Of a stretch of DNA of 64,000 nt, positions 1 through 9,303 are shown piece after piece (within the stretch, counting starts at the first letter, position 1; each line of letters starts with the position of its first letter). This stretch comes from Schaalia odontolytica (GTDB lineage Bacteria > Actinomycetota > Actinomycetes > Actinomycetales > Actinomycetaceae), in assembly GCF_024584435.1 (NCBI RefSeq), contig NZ_CP102197.1:248001-312000 (forward strand). The letters are read 5' to 3'. Both the position numbers and the translations under genes were made by a program. Below the pieces are notes generated by a model. That model saw only the letters and a program-made list of their open reading frames with translations, ran no database searches and was not told where the DNA came from.

Positions 1-2182
1 CTACCCCGAGATCGGCACATTTTTCGCCCAGAGCGCCACGCCTTCCTTCGCCCCCGACCTGGCGGCCGCCCTGAAGAAGGCGGGGGTGGGCGTCCATTCC
101 ATTGGCCCGACCCGCGTGGCCCCGGTCCTCTACTACGAGCGCGTCCAGCTGCCCGCCCCGGCAGGCGCCCAGCCGCCGACCCAGGGCACCGAACCCGCGA
201 CGGCGAGCGGCGCGACTCCCGCCCAGGCGAGCGGCGCGACTCCCGATGGCGGCCTGAGCGCGGTCGGAGAGGAAACCGTCACCGAGGCCGACTCCGGCAC
301 CGGGGAGGCCATCTTCAACTGGGGGGCCACGGAGATGAAGGCCGCCGAGGCCGCGGCGGTGGACGTGAGGCGCGCGCCCGTGAGCGTGGCCGTCGTGGAC
401 TCCGGCGTCGAGGACACCCACCCGGACCTGGAGGGGCGCGTCGACACGACTCGTTCCGTGAAGTGCTCGGTCAATGGCGTGGCCACGCAGGAGGTCAACG
501 GGTGGCGCGACGAGTTCTACCACGGCACGCACGTCGCTGGCATCATTGCCGCCAACCACAACGGCGTCGGCATCGACGGGATCGCCCCCAACGCGAGCAT
601 CGTGGCCATTCAGGCGACCAACGACAACCGCCTCATCTACCCCGAATACGTGGCCTGCGCGTTCATGTGGGCGGCCAGCCACGGCGTGGACATCGTCAAC
701 AACTCCTACTCGATGGACCCCTGGGTGTACTGGAGTCCGACCGACCCCGAGCAGGCGGCCGGCCTGGAGGGCGCGACGCGTGCCATCAGATACGCCCAGG
801 GCAAGGGGCTGGCGGTCATCGCCGCCGCCGGCAACGAGGGCGTCGACATCGACAACCCGAGCATCGACAACGCGTCTCCGACGGATGTCCCCGCTCCCAC
901 CAAGAACCGTCCGGTGGCCGGTTCCATCCGCGTTCCCTCCATGCTCGACGGGGTCGCCCAGGTCAGCGCCGTCAAGCAGGCCTACGGGGTCGTGCCCGGG
1001 CGCGTGTCCCTGATGCGCGCCGACTTCTCCAACTACGGAACGACCATCGACTTCGCCGCCCCGGGCGACCAGATCTACTCGACGGCTCCGCTGCTCTTCT
1101 ACCGCAGCGGGTACGCCGTCGCGGATGGAACGTCCATGGCGACCCCGCACGTGTCCGGCGTCGCCGCCCTCATCAAGTCGATCCACCCCGAGTACACGGG
1201 CGCGCAGGTCATCGACCTGATGCGCAAGCAGGCGGCCGCCAACTACGGCCTCCTCAACGCCCCGACCGACTCCCACGAATACCGGGGCGCCGGCCTGCCG
1301 ATCGCCCTGGACGCGGTCCTGAAGGACCAGCCCCAGCCGGTCATCGGCCCGCTCGAGTACTCGAGCGACGGCCGCACCTGGCACAGCCTCGACGGCGCTA
1401 CGCTCGCCGGAACCGTGTCCGTTCGCGCCACCGTGTCCGGCCCCGTGACCGCAGCCCGCATGGTGGCGGGGGAGCGCGAGCTCGCCTCCACCCAGGGGGA
1501 TGGGGCCGCGTCGGACACCTCGGTGACGCTGCAGGCCGACGGCGTGGACGCGGCCAGTCTGCGCTCTCCACTGGAGGAGGGGCCGTTGAGCGTGCGGGTC
1601 GAGGCATCGGGCCGCAACAACGACCCTCGCGCGGACGACGACACCTCCGCTCAGGTGTCCTTCACGGTCGCCTCCGACGAGGACCGGGCCGGGCGCTGGG
1701 TGCGCGACGCGCTCGGCTGGTGGTGGCGTTTCGAGGACGGAACATACCCCGTCTCCACCGTGAGGCGCATCGACGGGCAGCTCTACCGGTTCGACGCACG
1801 CGGCTACATGGTGACCGGATGGGTGAAGGACGGGGGATCCTGGTACTACCACGGCCTCGGCGGAGCCCAGGCGACCGGATGGGTGCAGGACGCGGGCTCC
1901 TGGTACTACCTGGACGACTCGGGCGCCATGGTCACGGGCTGGCTCCCCTACGCGGGCTCCTGGTACTACCTGGACGGCTCGGGCGCCATGGTCACGGGCT
2001 GGCTCCCCTACGCGGGCTCCTGGTACTACCTGGACGGCTCGGGCGCCATGGTCACGGGCTGGCTCCCCTACGCGGGCTCCTGGTACTACCTGGATGACTC
2101 GGGCGCGATGGTGACGGGCACCCGCGTGATCGAGGGACGCGAGTACTCCTTCGACGCCGCCGGGCGCCTGCGCGAGCAGTAG
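1..2182 (+). CDS. Wall-binding subtilisin-like serine protease, 5' end outside window
   Basis: The open frame enters from the left edge (codons counted from base 2), so the signal peptide and start lie outside. Visible in order: the end of a propeptide (YPEIGTFFAQS, then HSIGPTR, the same as in the next gene), an Ala/Pro/Thr-rich linker, and a complete S8 domain with Asp in VVDSG (bases 398-400), His in HGTHVAG (521-523) and Ser in GTSMATPH (1133-1135). An Ig-like stretch follows, then choline-binding-type repeats (TGW...GSWYYLD) that usually hold secreted proteins to the cell wall. All catalytic residues are present, so an active exported surface protease is likely. Its substrate is unknown. 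The next gene is a close paralogue, so the pair probably arose by duplication. Confidence 0.92.
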   Translation, partial: YPEIGTFFAQSATPSFAPDLAAALKKAGVGVHSIGPTRVAPVLYYERVQLPAPAGAQPPTQGTEPATASGATPAQASGATPDGGLSAVGEETVTEADSGTGEAIFNWGATEMKAAEAAAVDVRRAPVSVAVVDSGVEDTHPDLEGRVDTTRSVKCSVNGVATQEVNGWRDEFYHGTHVAGIIAANHNGVGIDGIAPNASIVAIQATNDNRLIYPEYVACAFMWAASHGVDIVNNSYSMDPWVYWSPTDPEQAAGLEGATRAIRYAQGKGLAVIAAAGNEGVDIDNPSIDNASPTDVPAPTKNRPVAGSIRVPSMLDGVAQVSAVKQAYGVVPGRVSLMRADFSNYGTTIDFAAPGDQIYSTAPLLFYRSGYAVADGTSMATPHVSGVAALIKSIHPEYTGAQVIDLMRKQAAANYGLLNAPTDSHEYRGAGLPIALDAVLKDQPQPVIGPLEYSSDGRTWHSLDGATLAGTVSVRATVSGPVTAARMVAGERELASTQGDGAASDTSVTLQADGVDAASLRSPLEEGPLSVRVEASGRNNDPRADDDTSAQVSFTVASDEDRAGRWVRDALGWWWRFEDGTYPVSTVRRIDGQLYRFDARGYMVTGWVKDGGSWYYHGLGGAQATGWVQDAGSWYYLDDSGAMVTGWLPYAGSWYYLDGSGAMVTGWLPYAGSWYYLDGSGAMVTGWLPYAGSWYYLDDSGAMVTGTRVIEGREYSFDAAGRLREQ
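1921..2100 (+). repeat. Exact 60-bp tandem repeats encoding wall-binding repeats
   Basis: A 60-bp unit is present as identical copies at 1921-1980 and 1981-2040. A third copy from 2041 is identical except for its last few bases. Each unit encodes one 20-residue wall-binding repeat containing TGWLPYAGSWYYLD. Identity at synonymous positions points to recent expansion, and copy number may vary between strains. Confidence 0.93.
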
Positions 2183-2191
2183 GGTGACGAG

Positions 2192-2223
2192 GCGGGCCGC
2201 GCTCCTTCGGGTGCGCGGCCCGC
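2192..2223. terminator. Hairpin terminator between the two protease genes
   Basis: An 11-bp perfect GC stem (GCGGGCCGCGC paired with GCGCGGCCCGC) with a 10-base loop starts 10 bases after the stop of the first protease. There is no clear U tract, as is common for high-GC hosts. Confidence 0.7.
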
Positions 2224-2349
2224 GCCGAGCCAGCTGAACGTCCGCTTAAGCGACGCTGAATTTGTGCTTGGTGACAAACTCTAGGATCATGATCACACGC
2301 ATGCACGCCGCAGTGCACGCACCAGTGAGTACCCGAAAGTTGAGGAATC

Positions 2350-5300
2350 ATGCGCCGCACCGCCGCACGCATCGGAACTGTCGCGGCTCTCGCCCTGTCC
2401 ATGGGCGTGGCCGCCGCGAGCGCCCCGCCAGCCTGGGCCGACAACCTCGGCCCCCTCGTCTCATCCACCCGCGCCGCCGACGGCGTCATGAACTACGCCG
2501 TCAATCTCGCTGGCACCGCCGACGCCGAGGATGTTGAGCGTGCGCTCGCGCTCGTTCCCTCCCTCGGTGGGGCTGCGCTCGCCTCCTACCCGGAGATCGG
2601 CACGTTCTTCGCCCAAAGCTCCTCGGCCTCGTTTGCCCCCGACCTGGCCGCGGCGCTGTCCAAGGCTGGGGTGGGTGTCCATTCCATTGGCCCGACCCGC
2701 GTGGCCCCCGTCCCCGATTCCGAGCGCGTCGAACCGCCCGCCCCGGCACCCGACGCCGACAAGCCCGCCCCGGCGCCGCAGACGAATCCGGCCCACGCCA
2801 CCAATCCGGAGGTCCAGGCGGACCCTGCGGCGAGCGAGGGGCAGGGCGGCGATCCTGAGACTTCTCCCGCAGGCGGCGGCACGGAGTCGGTGCGCGACGA
2901 GGACGCTGCCGAGGCCAGCGCCGAGGAGGCGGTCTCCAACTGGGGAGCGCAGGCCATGAGCGCGTCGGATGCCGCGGCCGTGCCGATGGCGCACGCGCCC
3001 GTGCGCGTCGGTGTCATCGACTCCGGTATCGATGACACCCACCCCGACCTCGTGGGCCGCGTGGATCAGTCGCGCTCCGTGTCCTGCAGTGTCAACGGCA
3101 TCGCCTCCCAGGCCTACGGCTCCTGGAGGGACCCCTACTTCCACGGTACGCACGTCGCAGGCGTCATTGCCGCCAACCACAACGGCATCGGCATCGACGG
3201 CATCGCGCCCACGGCGACCCTCGTGTCCATCAAGGCCGCGGGCGCCGAAGGGCTCATCTACCCCGAGTACGTGACGTGCGCGTTCATGTGGGCCTCCAGC
3301 CACGACATCGACATCGTCAACAACTCCTACTCCATGGACCCGTGGCTGTACTGGAGCGCCACCGACCCGGAGCAGGCCGCCGGACTGGAGGGGGCGACCC
3401 GCTCCATCAAGCACGCCCAGGCCAAGGGCCTGGCGGTCATCGCCTCGGCGGGAAACAACGCGGCCGACAACGACAATCCCACAGTCGATAGCTCCTCGCC
3501 GACCGACACGGACAACCCCATCAAGGACCGTCCCGTCAAGGGCTCCATCCGGGTCCCCGGCATGGTCGCCGGGGTCAGCCAGGTCAGCGCCCTCCGCCAG
3601 GTCGGCTCCGGGGAGAACCCCGCGTGGTCGACCCTGGAGCGCGCCGCCTTCTCCAACTATGGCACGACCATTGACTTCGCGGCCCCCGGCGACGGCATCT
3701 ACTCCACGGTGCCCACCTCCCTCTACGCCTCGGGCTACGCCAAGGCCAGCGGGACATCCATGGCGACCCCGCACGTGACGGGCATCGCCGCCCTGGTCAA
3801 GTCCATCCACCCGACTTACACGGGCGCCCAGGTGATCGGCCTCATGCGTAAGCAGGCCGCCATGGAGTACACGCGCCTGGCCGCGCCCGAGGACGGCAAG
3901 GAGTACCGCGGCTACGGCTTCATCAACGCCCTGACCGTCATGCGCCGCGACCAGCCCCAGCCGACCGTGACCTCCATCCAGTACCGGGTGGGCAAGGGCG
4001 AGTGGAAGGACCTCGACGGGGCGACCCTGCCCGCCGGCCCCGTTTCCTTCTACGCGCAGGCCGACGCCCCGATCAGCCACCTCCACATGGACGTGGCCGG
4101 GCTGGCCAGCGTGGACCGCCCCGGCTCCGGCAAGTACGTGGACGAGCCGCTGGGCGTCTCCGCGGAGAACGTGGACCTGTCCTCGCTGATCCCGTCGGGC
4201 GCCGAGGCCGCGACCGCGCGCGTCCAGGTCAGCGCCAGCGGCATCAACTTCGACCGCCAGGCCGACGACGACACGGGCCGCGAGGCGGTCTTCACGCTCA
4301 CCCGCGACCCGCAGGCCGTCCCCCAGCCCGACCCCGCGCCCGGCGAGGACAACCCCGCCCCGGGCGGCACGCCGATCGCCGGGATCACCGCACCGGCTCG
4401 CAGCGCCGACCAGCTTCCCGCCAACTACGCGGTCAACCTGCCCAAGGGGACGGATCGGGCCACGTTCCAGCGGGCCGTCGCCCAGGCCTCGTACCTGAGC
4501 GGCCTCGTGCTGGCCCAGTACCCGGCGTTCGGGACGTTCTTCGTCCAGGCGGCATCCCCGACCTTCTCGCCCGACCTGGGCGCCGCGCTGGTCAAGGAGG
4601 GCATCAGCTACGACTCCATCGGCCCGACCCGCCAGGCCCCGGTCGGCGGCAACGAGGCCGTGGTTCCCATCGACTACGCGACCCGAGCCGCCGCGAACGC
4701 CGCGCTGGCGGCCGCGCCCACGTCGGACGCCGCCCAGGGCGAGGAGGACGTGACTCCGGATCCGCAGACCGGCAACGGCTGGCACCTCCAGGCACTGCAC
4801 GCCCTGGAGGCTCAGGGCGTGGACGTGATGCGCGAGCCGGTCACGGTGGGCGTCATGGACCAGTCCGTCGACGACACGGTGCCGGACCTGGCCGGACAGG
4901 TGGATCACTCCAAGTCGGTGTCCTGCTCGGTCAACGGCATCCCGAACCGGGACCCCGAGGCGTGGCGCTGGGACGACGCGACCCACGGCACGCACGTCGC
5001 CGGGTCGATCGCCGCCAAGCACGACGGCGTGGGCGTGGACGGCGTGAACCCGACGCTGCGCATCGCCGCCATCAACGTGGCCTCGCGCAACGGGGGATAC
5101 TTCTACCCCGAGTACATCGCCTGCGGATTCGTGTGGGCCGCCGACCACGGCATCTCGGTGACCAACGGCTCCTACTTCGTCAACCCGTGGAAGTACTGGA
5201 TGCCGGGCGACCCGGAGCAGGCGGCGGGCCTGGAGGCCGTGCAGCGCGCCGCCGACTACGCCGCCTCCAAGGACGTCATCAACGTGGTGGCGGCCGGGAA

Positions 5301-6609
5301 CTGGACGACCGACCTGGACAACCCGCCCACCACCGACGACTCCTCGCCGGGGGACACGTGGGGCGCGTACCAGCGCGACGTGACGGGCGGGGTGTATATG
5401 CCCTCCATGCTGCGCTCCACCCTCGCGGTGTCTGCCCTGCAGCTGCCCGAGGGACAGGACCCGGCGACCGGCATGCTGGAGCCGACGTCCTGGTCGAACT
5501 GGGGCGCGACCTCGATCGACTTCGCCGCTCCGGGCGCGAAGATCTACGCGCCGCTGACCTCCTGGTATGGCAAGGCCTACGGCAACCTGTACGGGACATC
5601 GCAGGCCGCGCCCCTCGCGGCGGCCGTGATCGCGACGCTGCGCCAGGTACACCCCGAGATGACGGCCGACCAGATCGTGGCCCTGGCGAAGAAGCAGGCG
5701 AGCGACCCGGCGAACCGGGGGCGCCTGAAGCCGGTTGAGGGCCACGAGTACCGGGGTGCCGGCCTGCCGAACGCCCTGGACGCGGTCCTGAAGGACCAGG
5801 CCAAGCCCACCATCGGCCAGGTCGAGTACTCGCGCGACGGTGCGACGTGGAAGCCCCTGGCCGGGGAGAGCGTCTCCGGGCGCGTCTCCATCCGCGTGAC
5901 CGTGAGCGGCCCGGTTACCTCGGCCCGCCTGCTCGTGGGCGAGCGCGAGGTCGCCTCGGGTGCGGGTAACGGCGCGTTTACGGGCAACTCGGTGACCCTC
6001 CAGGCCGACGGGGTGGACGTGTCCCACCCGGACGGTGCGACGCGCTACGCGGGCGCCGCCCTGGCCACGGTCGAGGCCAGCGGGCGCAACAACGATGCGC
6101 GCGCGGACGACGACGCGACGACGACGGTGGCCTTCACGGTGAGCCCCACCCACGAGGGACCCGACGAGGCCGCGGCCGGACGCTGGGTGTCCGGGGCGCT
6201 CGGATGGTGGTGGCGTTTCGAGGACGGTACCTACCCCACGTCGACGCAGCTGCGCATCGACGGGGCGATCTACCGCTTCGACGCGCGCGGCTACATGGTG
6301 ACCGGCTGGGTGTCTGAGGATGGCCGCTGGTACTACTACGGCCCCTCGGGCGGGCAGGCCAGCGGGTGGACGAAGGCGGGAGGCTCCTGGTACTACCTGG
6401 ATCCCCTGACCGGCGCGATGGCCAGTGGGTGGACGAAGGTGCGCGGCTCCTGGTACCACCTGTCTTCCTCGGGGGCCATGACCACGGGCTGGCTGCGCGA
6501 GGGAGCCACGTGGTTCTACCTGTCGTCTTCGGGGGCCATGGTGACGGGCAGCCGGTGGATCAACGGCACGCGCTACGTGTTCGACGACCAGGGTCGCCTG
6601 CTGCAGTAG
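2350..6609 (+). CDS. Fused double subtilisin-like protease with wall-binding repeats
   Basis: 1419 residues. A signal peptide (MRRTAARIGTVAALALS, cleaved near AWA) is followed by propeptide 1 and protease 1 with Asp 224 (VIDSG), His 265 (HGTHVAG) and Ser 470 (GTSMATPH). An Ig-like domain follows. A second propeptide (NYAVNLPKG to SIGPTRQAPV, about 700-770) then leads into protease 2 with Asp 837, His 879 and Ser 1084, and the protein ends in choline-binding-type repeats. The internal propeptide shows that two complete genes were joined, losing the first copy's wall repeats and the second copy's signal peptide. Protease 2 departs from consensus: VMDQS instead of DSG/DTG, and GTSQAAPL instead of GTSMAxPH, so its activity or specificity may differ. 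Single-domain subtilases of this type are about 700-800 residues. Confidence 0.93.
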   Translation: MRRTAARIGTVAALALSMGVAAASAPPAWADNLGPLVSSTRAADGVMNYAVNLAGTADAEDVERALALVPSLGGAALASYPEIGTFFAQSSSASFAPDLAAALSKAGVGVHSIGPTRVAPVPDSERVEPPAPAPDADKPAPAPQTNPAHATNPEVQADPAASEGQGGDPETSPAGGGTESVRDEDAAEASAEEAVSNWGAQAMSASDAAAVPMAHAPVRVGVIDSGIDDTHPDLVGRVDQSRSVSCSVNGIASQAYGSWRDPYFHGTHVAGVIAANHNGIGIDGIAPTATLVSIKAAGAEGLIYPEYVTCAFMWASSHDIDIVNNSYSMDPWLYWSATDPEQAAGLEGATRSIKHAQAKGLAVIASAGNNAADNDNPTVDSSSPTDTDNPIKDRPVKGSIRVPGMVAGVSQVSALRQVGSGENPAWSTLERAAFSNYGTTIDFAAPGDGIYSTVPTSLYASGYAKASGTSMATPHVTGIAALVKSIHPTYTGAQVIGLMRKQAAMEYTRLAAPEDGKEYRGYGFINALTVMRRDQPQPTVTSIQYRVGKGEWKDLDGATLPAGPVSFYAQADAPISHLHMDVAGLASVDRPGSGKYVDEPLGVSAENVDLSSLIPSGAEAATARVQVSASGINFDRQADDDTGREAVFTLTRDPQAVPQPDPAPGEDNPAPGGTPIAGITAPARSADQLPANYAVNLPKGTDRATFQRAVAQASYLSGLVLAQYPAFGTFFVQAASPTFSPDLGAALVKEGISYDSIGPTRQAPVGGNEAVVPIDYATRAAANAALAAAPTSDAAQGEEDVTPDPQTGNGWHLQALHALEAQGVDVMREPVTVGVMDQSVDDTVPDLAGQVDHSKSVSCSVNGIPNRDPEAWRWDDATHGTHVAGSIAAKHDGVGVDGVNPTLRIAAINVASRNGGYFYPEYIACGFVWAADHGISVTNGSYFVNPWKYWMPGDPEQAAGLEAVQRAADYAASKDVINVVAAGNWTTDLDNPPTTDDSSPGDTWGAYQRDVTGGVYMPSMLRSTLAVSALQLPEGQDPATGMLEPTSWSNWGATSIDFAAPGAKIYAPLTSWYGKAYGNLYGTSQAAPLAAAVIATLRQVHPEMTADQIVALAKKQASDPANRGRLKPVEGHEYRGAGLPNALDAVLKDQAKPTIGQVEYSRDGATWKPLAGESVSGRVSIRVTVSGPVTSARLLVGEREVASGAGNGAFTGNSVTLQADGVDVSHPDGATRYAGAALATVEASGRNNDARADDDATTTVAFTVSPTHEGPDEAAAGRWVSGALGWWWRFEDGTYPTSTQLRIDGAIYRFDARGYMVTGWVSEDGRWYYYGPSGGQASGWTKAGGSWYYLDPLTGAMASGWTKVRGSWYHLSSSGAMTTGWLREGATWFYLSSSGAMVTGSRWINGTRYVFDDQGRLLQ

Positions 6610-6684
6610 CCTCCACGAGGCCGGGGCTCGCTCCCGGTTGAGTGTCAGAGAGGGGCCGCGCACTGTGCCGTGCGCGGCCCCTCT
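6591..6684. repeat. ~95-bp direct repeat, copy 1 (3' end of protease gene plus terminator)
   Basis: This copy spans the last codons of the double protease, its stop and the following hairpin. A near-identical copy lies exactly 505 bp downstream (7096-7189). The two bracket the small ribbon-helix-helix gene, as a segmental duplication or recombination-based insertion would. Confidence 0.88.
6650..6683. terminator. Strong hairpin terminator after the double protease
   Basis: A perfect 14-bp stem (GAGGGGCCGCGCAC and its complement) with a 6-base loop lies 40 bp after the stop codon. The same hairpin occurs again at 7155-7188. Confidence 0.85.
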
Positions 6685-6829
6685 TGCGTGTCGCGCCTGC
6701 GCGGGAGAGATGTCGTGGGAGTCCCGTTCCCTTGGGACCTATTTCGTACATACACTGGTATGCGTGTGAATGAGTGGCGTCGATGGTAACGCGAGCGGTG
6801 CTCGCAGAGGTTGGTTTAAGGAGGTAATG

Positions 6830-7096
6830 ATGGCGACGTATACGTCAGCTGATGGTGCGACCTTCACTGATGAGGATCTGGAGCGTTGGGGGAACCAGGC
6901 CGAGAACGGTGTGCCTTACGACGGGAAGCATCTCGGTTCGTCTGTGGCCGGACGCCCGATTAGCGTTGGTGTTGGTGCTAAGCCGTTTACCCTCCGTCTT
7001 GATCGTTCTCGTCGTGCCAAGCTCGCTGAGGTGGCTCAGGAGCGCGGTACGACGCCGTCGCAGCTTGTGCGCGATTTGATTGATTCGCTCGAGTAG
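6830..7096 (+). CDS. Small ribbon-helix-helix DNA-binding protein, orphan antitoxin-like
   Basis: 88 residues. An AAGGAGG box at 6818-6824 sits five bases before ATG 6830, which is preferred over ATG 6827; an in-frame upstream ATG at 6770 has no such site. The C-terminal half (FTLRLDRSRRAKLAEVAQ, then GTTPSQLVRDLIDSL) is a typical CopG/Arc-type ribbon-helix-helix: a basic beta strand followed by two helices. Such proteins are antitoxins or small repressors. No toxin gene is adjacent, so a toxin-antitoxin role is not supported. The gene lies between two copies of a 95-bp repeat, so it looks inserted into the terminator region of the protease gene. Confidence 0.8.
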   Translation: MATYTSADGATFTDEDLERWGNQAENGVPYDGKHLGSSVAGRPISVGVGAKPFTLRLDRSRRAKLAEVAQERGTTPSQLVRDLIDSLE

Positions 7097-7189
7097 GGCC
7101 GCCTGCTGCAGTAGCCTCCACGAGGCCGGGGCTCGCTCCCGGTTGAGTGTCGGAGAGGGGCCGCGCACTGTGCCGTGCGCGGCCCCTCG
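7096..7189. repeat. ~95-bp direct repeat, copy 2
   Basis: Duplicate of 6591-6684 with only scattered mismatches. It starts at the very end of the ribbon-helix-helix gene and includes the protease's last codons and stop as a non-functional remnant. Confidence 0.88.
7155..7188. terminator. Duplicated hairpin terminator
   Basis: Same 14-bp stem and 6-base loop as at 6650-6683. It sits between the ribbon-helix-helix gene and the converging DUF5692 gene and could stop transcription from both sides. Confidence 0.8.
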
Positions 7190-7225
7190 TGCCTGTCGGT
7201 ATCGTCGCGCTCGCGGGTCAGGCTG

Positions 7226-8260
7226 CTACGCGGTGGGCGCCGTGAATCCCGCCCTCTCGGGCGTGGTTCCCAGGCGAGCGGCGATCAGCTCCTTGTCCTC
7301 GTCGGAGGCCAGGTCGCGCACCCAGGACGCGTAGGTGGGCTCGTCGCCGTGGACCTCCTGCGTGAAGGGGTTGCGCCGCTTGGAGATGATCGCATGCGCG
7401 TGCCTGCCGAAGACCCACAGGTTCGCCGCCAGGGCGGCGGCGGAGATGAGGACCATCGCTGCGGGGTTGTGGGCGCTGCGGTGGGCGAACATCGAGTCCT
7501 GCATGAAGTGCGGGAATGTCAGCACCACGGCCGACCAGAAGGTGAGCGTGTAAGCCCGGTACTGGATCCACGCGCCCCTCCCGAACCGCATGAGGGCGGG
7601 GATCGTGCACGAGGCCAGCAGTGCGACGCCCGAGTACCAGGCGCGGTCGGCCAGGCAGTTGTACACGTAGGCGAAGTTCCACAGGTCGTAGGCGATGATC
7701 CACCCGATCGTCAGGTCGCCCCACACGAGCGCGCGTTCCTTGCCCTTGGACACGAAGATCCCCACCCACCCGGAGATCGCCAGGAGGTTCAAGATCCCGG
7801 CGATCCCGTTCATGATGTTCCACGGCCCACCCCACGTGACCATCCCCTGGGAGGGGTCCACGCCGTGGATGCCGTAGCACTGGAAGTCCCGCACCACGGC
7901 CTCGGCGATGTTGAGCGCGAGGATCGTCGGGGGGATCAGCAGGTACCAGCGGTTGTGGCGGAGCCTGGGGAAGACCTGCAGGGCGACGAGGCACAGGGAA
8001 CCGGCCAGCGCCGAGTACTGCTTGACGATGGGGAACCAGCCGGCCGAGGCCGTCCCCTGCGTCGAGGTCGGCCACCAGAAGATGGTCAGGGCGATGGGGA
8101 TGAGGACGAAGAGCGCCAGGACCACCCACATGTTGCGTTGGGCGAGCCACGCCGTGACGGCGAGGAGCGCGATGACGAGGAGGAGCATCGCGTAGTCCCA
8201 CCACTGGCCGACCTCGAAGAAGAAGAGCGTCGGGTAGTCCGGGGGAGTGATGCCGCCCAT
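7226..8260 (-). CDS. DUF5692-family polytopic membrane protein
   Basis: 344 residues from ATG 8260, which overlaps the stop of the upstream SRPBCC gene (TGATG) and has an AAGGAGC box 9 bases before it. At least eight hydrophobic segments are visible (for example around YAMLLLVIALLAV and WIIAYDLWNFAYVYN). The central block ILALNIAEAVVRDF, then GGPWNIMNGIAGILN and DLWNFAYVYNCLADR, matches what I recall of DUF5692. That family has no established function. A divergent paralogue begins at 9469. Translational coupling to the SRPBCC gene suggests the two act together in the membrane. Confidence 0.82.
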   Translation of the reverse strand: MGGITPPDYPTLFFFEVGQWWDYAMLLLVIALLAVTAWLAQRNMWVVLALFVLIPIALTIFWWPTSTQGTASAGWFPIVKQYSALAGSLCLVALQVFPRLRHNRWYLLIPPTILALNIAEAVVRDFQCYGIHGVDPSQGMVTWGGPWNIMNGIAGILNLLAISGWVGIFVSKGKERALVWGDLTIGWIIAYDLWNFAYVYNCLADRAWYSGVALLASCTIPALMRFGRGAWIQYRAYTLTFWSAVVLTFPHFMQDSMFAHRSAHNPAAMVLISAAALAANLWVFGRHAHAIISKRRNPFTQEVHGDEPTYASWVRDLASDEDKELIAARLGTTPERAGFTAPTA

Positions 8261-9303
8261 CAGCGCTGCTCCTTGCCCCAATCCGGCAGGTAGGTGCGTT
8301 CCATCTTCTGGCGGATCTGCTCCTCCCAGGAGAAGGCGGGCTCACGCCAGCCGTCGAAGTAGGAGGCGTCGACCTCGCTCGCCCACGGGCTGTCCGCGCC
8401 GGTCGGCGGCCAGGAGGGGTCGTCGGTGACGGGCGGGCGGATCTCGGCGACGGCTGGGGCGCTTCGTCCGTAGCGGAACCACTGCGTGAAGGTGTCCTCG
8501 AACAGGGGAGTGCCGTCGTAGCGTCCCGCGGGGGTGCTCGTGTTGAAGAAGCGCCCGCCGAGCATGCCGCGCATGAAGCGCCCCGTCAGGTGCTGCTTCT
8601 TCTTGAACTCGAGGACGCGCTTGACGTAGAGGTTTTGCATGTGGGTCATGCACCCGCCGATGAACTCGATGTTGATCCAGTTCAGGGCGGTCATGGCGGG
8701 GCTGGGCGGCTCGTAGCCGATGCGCCAGTGGTTGATGAGGCGCGTGCGTCCGCCCGACAGGGGCACCATGTAGAAGCACCAGGCGGCCGCGAAGTGCCTC
8801 ATACCGGGGAAGCGGAAGGCGTAGGAGCCGGGGGCCTTGGGCGGGTTTTTCGTGTCGACCCACTGCACCATGTACTTGCCGGGCACGATGTCGGCCCACT
8901 CCATCGACATGCCGTGGAAGTCGAAGGCGGCGATGTCGCCGGGCATCATGGAGTCGCTCTGCTGGAACTCCTCCTGGATCTCGTAGGAGTTGAAGAAGGG
9001 CAGGCGCGCGAAGGTTCTTTCGAGGAACTCCGAGGAGAAGGAGCCGGACTTTTCGGCGCCGATCTGCTTGAAGAGGCGCCACACGGCGTAGGCGGGGGCG
9101 TCGATGGTGATGGCGTAGGTCGAGGAGTACCCGTTGTCGTAGTTGGCGTCGATGAGGTCGTCGCCCGGGTAGCGCCAGGCCTGCTCTTCGGGCGTGGCCT
9201 TGCCGGTGAGCTGACTGAACGCGTACATGCCGCCCAGGATGGCGGCGCCTCCCGCCGCGGCGATGCGGCAGAGGTTGCGGGCGCGTGTGGTGTGTCGTGT
9301 CAT
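8260..9303 (-). CDS. Membrane-anchored SRPBCC (START-like) protein
   Basis: 347 residues with an AGGAGG site just upstream of ATG 9303. One hydrophobic N-terminal segment (AAAGGAAILGGMYAFSQL) probably anchors the protein. Residues about 60-240 look like the SRPBCC/polyketide-cyclase ligand-binding fold: an opening strand ITIDAPAYAVWRLFKQIG, then SMEWADIVPGKYMVQWVD and RTRLINHWRIGYE. This fold binds hydrophobic ligands such as lipids; the ligand here is unknown. The C-terminal 90 residues are a hydrophilic tail rich in Pro and Trp. It is the first gene of a two-gene operon with the DUF5692 protein. Confidence 0.75.
   Translation of the reverse strand: MTRHTTRARNLCRIAAAGGAAILGGMYAFSQLTGKATPEEQAWRYPGDDLIDANYDNGYSSTYAITIDAPAYAVWRLFKQIGAEKSGSFSSEFLERTFARLPFFNSYEIQEEFQQSDSMMPGDIAAFDFHGMSMEWADIVPGKYMVQWVDTKNPPKAPGSYAFRFPGMRHFAAAWCFYMVPLSGGRTRLINHWRIGYEPPSPAMTALNWINIEFIGGCMTHMQNLYVKRVLEFKKKQHLTGRFMRGMLGGRFFNTSTPAGRYDGTPLFEDTFTQWFRYGRSAPAVAEIRPPVTDDPSWPPTGADSPWASEVDASYFDGWREPAFSWEEQIRQKMERTYLPDWGKEQR

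Noticed and set aside
2461..6663. 1400-codon open frame on the minus strand opposite the double protease
   Set aside because: Composition is Gly/Arg/Val/His-rich with no domain, and it mirrors the GC-rich third positions of the real gene. The same applies to the long antisense frames at 31770-33140 and 43348-45951.
6770..6829. Longer start of the ribbon-helix-helix gene at 6770
   Set aside because: It has no ribosome site, while AAGGAGG stands at the right distance before ATG 6830, and the added residues look non-coding.
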